Positions 50,408 through 54,602 of a DNA stretch of 54,602 nucleotides are shown here, piece after piece. Below the pieces are notes generated by a model. That model was given only the letters and a program-made list of their open reading frames with translations, did not search any database and was not told the origin of the DNA. The stretch's first letter is position 1; each line of letters opens with the position of its first letter. The position numbers and the translations under genes are program-made. This DNA is from Armatimonadota bacterium. GTDB taxonomy: Bacteria > Armatimonadota > Fimbriimonadia > Fimbriimonadales > Fimbriimonadaceae. The stretch is from positions 1-54,602 of the forward strand of contig JAGQUX010000020.1 of the NCBI GenBank assembly GCA_020438215.1. Direction: 5' to 3'.

Positions 50408-52158
50408 CCTCCGGCGCGGCGGTAGCTGAGATCAACTCGTTGCTCAAGGTTTTGGTTGCCTTGGGCGAGGCTGTTTGCGTAGTTGAGGGCGATGCGCGCT
50501 TCTTGCCGCCGACCTTGTACGATGAGGTCATCAGCAACACCGACGAACTTCATAACGGCGCGGTCTTGCAGGGACGACGCGTTGTTTCCTCCGTCGGTGA
50601 TCGCCATTGAGTAAGCGACGCTAGCTGCTGACCAAATGCTGGTCTGTTCTTCACGGTCAGCGTTCTTACCCTGATCCACCATTTGGTCACCCTGTGCCAT
50701 TAATCCTTCAGGATCAAAAAGTGATTGTGGTTGCGGATTACTGGGTTGCGTTTTTGTTGGCGGGGCGATTGTATTTGGAGTTTGCTCAGGAGTTTGGGAG
50801 GGTGATTCTGCGGTCTGATTTTGGCTGTTATTTGGTGGGGCAGGGCTGAGCGGTCGCGTAACTCGGTCAGCCGTTTCCCCGACTCGGTTGATTGTGTTTT
50901 CGACTGACCTTGGGATTTCTCCACTTCCGGTGGATGTGCGGCCGATAGCTCCCAACCCGACGAAAACTAGTCCAAAAAGTGCACCTAACACAATCAGCGT
51001 TATGATGAATTTGCCAATGGACGACTTTGCTTCCGCGGAGAGCAATGGGCGGCGTGGCGGTGGCGGATAGTATTGCGGAATCGCAACCGGGTTTTGATAT
51101 CCACCATAAGGTTGTGTGTTTCCGTAAGGAGCCTGGTAGGGCTGACCATACGGTTGGGGAACTGCTCCACCATAGGGGTTGTGAGTTTGAATCGGGGGTG
51201 CGCCCGTGCCTTGTTGATACGGATTTGGCGTCCCGTAAGGAGTGTATTGCGCCGCGTAAGGGTTCGGTTGTTGTTGCGCCGGAACTGCATAAGGTTGGGC
51301 AGGCATCTGTGGCTGAGGTGCAGGAGCAGGTGTGCTCAGTTCGCGCTCGACTTTCAGCAAGTCCGCCTTCATCGCGTTCGCGGAATCGTAGCGCATGGAT
51401 GAGGTTTTGTCCAGCGCAACCCGAATGACATCCCAAAGCCGTGGATCTACGCCGGGGATCATGTCGGGATCCTTGTTCATGATCGCGTAGGTGATCGCCA
51501 TCACGTTATCGCCGGTGAATGGCTTGACCCCGGCGAGCATTTCGTAAAGGATGATGCCGACGCTGAAAATGTCGCTCCGAGCATCAATGTCTTTACCATT
51601 GATCTGCTCAGGGGACATGTAGCTCGGAGTCCCGAATACTTGCCCATCCATCGTGATGTTAGGCTCGAATGTCAGGCGAGCAATCCCGAAGTCGGTGAGC
51701 TTGATCGAGCCGTTTTCTAGGATTTGAATGTTTTCCGGCTTGACATCGCGGTGAACAACGCCGTTTTCGTGGGCAAAAGCGAGCCCTTTGAGAACTTCAA
51801 CCGCAACATTGATCGCCTTCTCAGCAGTGAGAGCGCCGTCTTTTTCAATCAGCTTGCGGAGCGTGTCGCCATCTAAGAACTCCATTGCCAGGTAGTGGCG
51901 TTCTTCCTGCTTACTGACTTCGTAAACCGTGACGATGTTGGGGTGGACGAGCGAGCCAGCGGCCTTGGCTTCGCGCATAAACCGCTTGATCCGATCGGCT
52001 TTTTGTTGATCGGTACTGCCGCTCGGCATCGCCAGCTCCTTGACCGCGACGCGCCGATTCATCTGGGCATCGTACGCTTCGTAGACAATGTCGTTCGAGC
52101 GTGCGATTTCCCGGATGATCTGGTATTTCCCCAGCGTATCGGGCGGGCTTTGGCTCAT
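50404..52158 (-). CDS. Membrane-bound Ser/Thr protein kinase
   Basis: A 584-residue PknB-type kinase. The catalytic domain (about residues 10-270) has VAVKEL (ATP Lys), HRDVKPENIQ, DFGIARL and GTPSYMSPEQ. The glycine-rich loop is replaced by IAREIARSNDIVYEAYD-like sequence (REIARSNDIVYEAY), poor in Gly. A Pro/Gln/Tyr-rich linker (about 275-375, many QPY/NPY) leads to one membrane helix (about 382-405). An extracellular Thr/Pro/Asn-rich and then helical region (about 490-584) may be the sensor. It probably signals envelope state. Confidence 0.93.
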   Translation of the reverse strand: MSQSPPDTLGKYQIIREIARSNDIVYEAYDAQMNRRVAVKELAMPSGSTDQQKADRIKRFMREAKAAGSLVHPNIVTVYEVSKQEERHYLAMEFLDGDTLRKLIEKDGALTAEKAINVAVEVLKGLAFAHENGVVHRDVKPENIQILENGSIKLTDFGIARLTFEPNITMDGQVFGTPSYMSPEQINGKDIDARSDIFSVGIILYEMLAGVKPFTGDNVMAITYAIMNKDPDMIPGVDPRLWDVIRVALDKTSSMRYDSANAMKADLLKVERELSTPAPAPQPQMPAQPYAVPAQQQPNPYAAQYTPYGTPNPYQQGTGAPPIQTHNPYGGAVPQPYGQPYQAPYGNTQPYGGYQNPVAIPQYYPPPPRRPLLSAEAKSSIGKFIITLIVLGALFGLVFVGLGAIGRTSTGSGEIPRSVENTINRVGETADRVTRPLSPAPPNNSQNQTAESPSQTPEQTPNTIAPPTKTQPSNPQPQSLFDPEGLMAQGDQMVDQGKNADREEQTSIWSAASVAYSMAITDGGNNASSLQDRAVMKFVGVADDLIVQGRRQEARIALNYANSLAQGNQNLEQRVDLSYRRAGG

Positions 52159-52265
52159 CGGATTCTTGAGAGGTCTCCACCTAGTATTGTGGCGGATTCT
52201 GGCGTTCTCATCTCAAGTAACGCCGAATCTGCCTTATTCGGTTCATTTTCGGGCAGAAATTGGGA

Positions 52266-54020
52266 TCAGAAACCTGTTCCTGGTGCTCCTTCAAACATCG
52301 GGAATGGGGGATCAACAAATCCTTTCTCGGTGAACATTCTTCTCTGTTCTCTGACTTGTTTGAGAATCGAATTGTTCGCGTATGGGGCTTGGGCTGGGGT
52401 GCGGAACGCCCTTGCAAACACGGTCCAGAACTCTTCGATGCGGTGGGAAAGGTCGAAGACCATCACGCCCTGAGTTGTCGCGACGGCGGCTTGGAGAGCA
52501 GGCTCGACTTTCTCGGGATCATCCCAGAAGTTGGAGAGCTGGATTCCTGCGACTGTCCATGCAGAATCTCGAACGACTCGATTGCTCAGGATGCCGGCGG
52601 CTTCTACTGTTCGACCAGGCGCGGAGTTGCGTTGTATCGCCTCGAATACAGTTCCAAACGGATAGTAGCAACCCGTGATCAGGAGATCAATATCTCCGGC
52701 GAATCCTGTTTGTTTGTAAGCATGGGTCAGGAAAGGGAAGCCGGCATTCAGCTCGCTAGATGCGTAGTTATTGCCGTACTTCTGGTAATCGCCGTACCAA
52801 CTGCCTGCATACACACCAAAGATGCCGTCCGGTCGATGAGACTTGAACGTTGTGCTCGCTCTTTGAACCCACTTTCGCATGGTTACGGAGCGGAAAGTCA
52901 GCCAGTCATCGTAGAATTTTCCGGGTCGAACCCCAGGAGTCAAGCTGGGGGAGTATGTGACGCGGTAGATGTCGTTGGGCCAGTTGATTTTGGCCCCAAT
53001 TCTGTTTTCAAATTCGGCGCGAGTAGATTCGCTGAAATCAGAATCTAATCCGCCAAACCGAAGCCGGTCATCATAGAGGAACCCATCCACTTCATATTGC
53101 GATGCCACTTCGTTGATGAAATCTAAAGCCCGCTTTTGATTTGTTTCGATGTGCGGGTTCATCATCAGGGGGATTTGGTTTTGGTCATCCCCGATGCGGA
53201 CGTATTCCGCCCGTGAACCAAGAACAAAGCGGTCACCCTCACTGAGGCTGAGAAGGGCGGAGGCTCCTTCTCCTCGACCACAGTAGAGTGCGGCACCCGG
53301 AACCATTTCGGGTTTGGTCGCAGAGACGCCCACGACAAAATCTTTGTTGTCAACGAAGACGTAGGCTCCGATATCTTCTGCGCTGGGCACACGGCTGAAA
53401 ACCGCGCACGGTGTGTCCCACTTTGCCGGGTTCATGGACGGGAAGACATCTAGTCCGCGAAATGTCGGCTTAGCGACATAGCGAACCGTTTGGAGTTCTG
53501 GATGATCGTATCCCCATCCTGGCTTGAAGAACGGGTTGGGATCTTGGTTGGAATCGCGCTTGGAGTACGAGTGCCCTTCGCTGAACGCGTTCATTGCGAC
53601 CAGGAGTTTGAGATCATTCTTGTGGGAATAGGTGACAAAGTGCTTGAGCGGGTCGTAGCCTGGCTCTAAGGTCTCGTTGCGCCAGCGAGTGATCTGTTCG
53701 GTCAGTTTGCTGGGATAGACCGTATATCCAACGATTGGCTTGACATCAAATGCGATGGTGTTGAACCCAACTTCCTTCGCTTTCGCGCAGATTTCGGCGA
53801 CCTTCTCTTCAGAATTGTAGCGACCAAGATTTGCGGTGGCGTCCACCCAGAGAATGCGAGCTTGAAGTCCTTGCCGAGTTGCGGTGGATTGAGCGATGCC
53901 GTGTTTTGCCAAGTCCGCATGAATCTTCACCGGAGGGAGTCCGAGCGGTGCAACCCATTCAAATCTTGAAGATTGGGGGACAGCTTGGGCGATCAGGAAG
54001 GCAAGGGTTCCGCTCAGCAT
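52266..54020 (-). CDS. Secreted GHL10-like (family 10 glycosylhydrolase-like) protein
   Basis: A 584-residue protein. A short signal peptide (MLSGTLAFLIAQAVPQ) precedes a TIM-barrel opening ILWVDATANLGRYNSEEKV, then AKAKEVGFNTIAFDVKP, as in GHL10 proteins. DGFLYDDRLRFGG, RPDGIFGVYAGSWYGD and DLLITGCYYPFG lie on later barrel strands with candidate acids. The barrel is interrupted (about 190-270) by a beta insert resembling a phosphodiester-glycosidase-type domain (GVSATKPEMVPGAALY). It probably acts on extracellular polysaccharide. GGAG just before ATG 54020 supports the start. Confidence 0.85.
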   Translation of the reverse strand: MLSGTLAFLIAQAVPQSSRFEWVAPLGLPPVKIHADLAKHGIAQSTATRQGLQARILWVDATANLGRYNSEEKVAEICAKAKEVGFNTIAFDVKPIVGYTVYPSKLTEQITRWRNETLEPGYDPLKHFVTYSHKNDLKLLVAMNAFSEGHSYSKRDSNQDPNPFFKPGWGYDHPELQTVRYVAKPTFRGLDVFPSMNPAKWDTPCAVFSRVPSAEDIGAYVFVDNKDFVVGVSATKPEMVPGAALYCGRGEGASALLSLSEGDRFVLGSRAEYVRIGDDQNQIPLMMNPHIETNQKRALDFINEVASQYEVDGFLYDDRLRFGGLDSDFSESTRAEFENRIGAKINWPNDIYRVTYSPSLTPGVRPGKFYDDWLTFRSVTMRKWVQRASTTFKSHRPDGIFGVYAGSWYGDYQKYGNNYASSELNAGFPFLTHAYKQTGFAGDIDLLITGCYYPFGTVFEAIQRNSAPGRTVEAAGILSNRVVRDSAWTVAGIQLSNFWDDPEKVEPALQAAVATTQGVMVFDLSHRIEEFWTVFARAFRTPAQAPYANNSILKQVREQRRMFTEKGFVDPPFPMFEGAPGTGF

Positions 54021-54070
54021 TGCTCCAATTTTGTCGCATATCGGGATTGCCGAGCGGGGAGGGTCAGAAA

Positions 54071-54502
54071 TTACTTGCTACAGGAACTCAGCAGTTGGCT
54101 TTTCACCATGGAAACCGTGTTGGCAAGCCCAACCGCTTTCCCCATGGAAAGCTCGCGTCCAAAAATCTCTTTGACAATGTCCTGGTCGATGCATTGAATC
54201 GAATCGACGGGCATTCCGTTGAAGGAGTCTTGGAGAATTTTGCCAAGGGCCATAGCGGAAAGGCCCTGTTTGTTCAGCACAACGAATTCTAAGTGGATTT
54301 TGCCTTCGGGTGCGGTGGAAAAAGCGAACACTTCGCTTTCGCATCCACGGACGCGATTATCTTCGGGCAACGGGTCGGGTGCATCTGCATAAGGGACGAA
54401 ATCGTGCGCAAGGCTAATCAGATATTCGATACGCTCATTCCTATCTGACAACTGGGCGAGGTCAGACAAAAACTGCTCGAGGTGTGGCGGCTTTGTTTTC
54501 AT
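54071..54502 (-). CDS. sufE: SufE-family sulfur acceptor protein
   Basis: A 143-residue protein that accepts persulfide from a cysteine desulfurase for Fe-S assembly. It has [17 protein letters not shown], then [13 protein letters not shown] with the acceptor Cys at the usual loop position, and [14 protein letters not shown] 54502 is used because it overlaps the stop of the sulfurtransferase (ATGA). The frame is open to 54544, but that part is antisense-free leader coding for the preceding gene in another frame. No SufS or SufBCD is in the window. Confidence 0.9.
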   Translation of the reverse strand: MKTKPPHLEQFLSDLAQLSDRNERIEYLISLAHDFVPYADAPDPLPEDNRVRGCESEVFAFSTAPEGKIHLEFVVLNKQGLSAMALGKILQDSFNGMPVDSIQCIDQDIVKEIFGRELSMGKAVGLANTVSMVKSQLLSSCSK

Positions 54503-54602
54503 TTCTCTATGGGGAGACCGACACCGTTCCCCCATTCCGTCCAACTCCCATCATAGTTTCTGACGTGATGATAGCCAAGGAGATATTTGAGAACAAACCA
54601 TG
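54499..54602 (-). CDS. Sulfurtransferase (rhodanese/mercaptopyruvate type), C-terminal end only
   Basis: Reading in from the right edge on the minus strand gives [20 protein letters not shown], then [13 protein letters not shown] and stop. The pattern YDGSWxEWGN-x-PIE is the conserved end of two-domain thiosulfate/3-mercaptopyruvate sulfurtransferases. The stop overlaps the sufE start by ATGA, so sulfur-delivery functions are coupled. The catalytic Cys lies outside the window. Confidence 0.85.
   Translation of the reverse strand, partial: WFVLKYLLGYHHVRNYDGSWTEWGNGVGLPIEK

Overview
This window looks like a stretch of chromosome from a free-living, aerobic, diderm heterotroph. Diderm features are an apolipoprotein N-acyltransferase, a lipobox lipoprotein, and a large secreted protein ending in the Phe residue typical of outer-membrane barrels. 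Two proteins carry PEP-CTERM tails, and there are Gfo/Idh/MocA oxidoreductases, a GHL10-like glycosidase and a DUF5695-like protein. That mix resembles Armatimonadota, especially Fimbriimonadia. This is inference from gene content, as no rRNA or phylogenetic marker is present. Most of the window is moderately GC-rich with dense, short-spaced genes. I see no transposase, integrase, phage gene or CRISPR array.

Layout. 1-5.1 kb: end of a PII regulator, initiator tRNA, a small membrane protein, a DUF5695-like protein and a TAT-exported oxidoreductase. 5.1-9.9 kb: fumarase, a PEP-CTERM trypsin-like protease, then a translationally coupled crotonase/biotin carboxylase pair of probable leucine catabolism. 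9.9-15.4 kb: tandem paralogous membrane proteins, a cyclic-nucleotide-binding protein, proline dehydrogenase, DusB and a second Gfo/Idh/MocA enzyme. 15.5-23.3 kb: a 1158-residue repeat protein, an AcuC-like deacetylase, a small BON-like protein and a 794-residue unknown. 23.3-30.2 kb: a minus-strand run of eight closely packed genes (VanZ-like, ApgM-like, beta-repeat/HEAT, HIT, lipoprotein, DinB, anchored protein). 30.3-36.8 kb: SurE, then two AT-rich accessory islets interleaved with housekeeping genes. 36.8-43.9 kb: the two CoA-transferase subunits separated by a chemoreceptor gene, TfoX-like protein, M20 peptidase, PEP-CTERM protein and dipeptide epimerase. 44-48.5 kb: Ycf46-like AAA+ protein, unknown partner, histidine phosphatase and Lnt. 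48.5-54.6 kb: universal stress protein, tRNA-Ser, atypical SDR, Ser/Thr kinase, GHL10 protein, SufE and the end of a sulfurtransferase.

The best candidate for an undescribed system is the pair at 35.58-36.64 kb: a Panacea/SocA-like antitoxin domain protein followed one base later by a two-helix membrane protein of unknown family. A near-consensus promoter with an overlapping inverted repeat lies upstream, and a terminator lies downstream. A second candidate is the AT-rich coiled-coil/TPR protein at 31.09-33.30 kb.

Two architectural patterns run through the window. At least twelve genes have the -10 like hexamer TANNNT exactly six bases before the start codon, with no Shine-Dalgarno sequence, which implies leaderless mRNAs. 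Five convergent gene pairs share a four-base stop/stop overlap.
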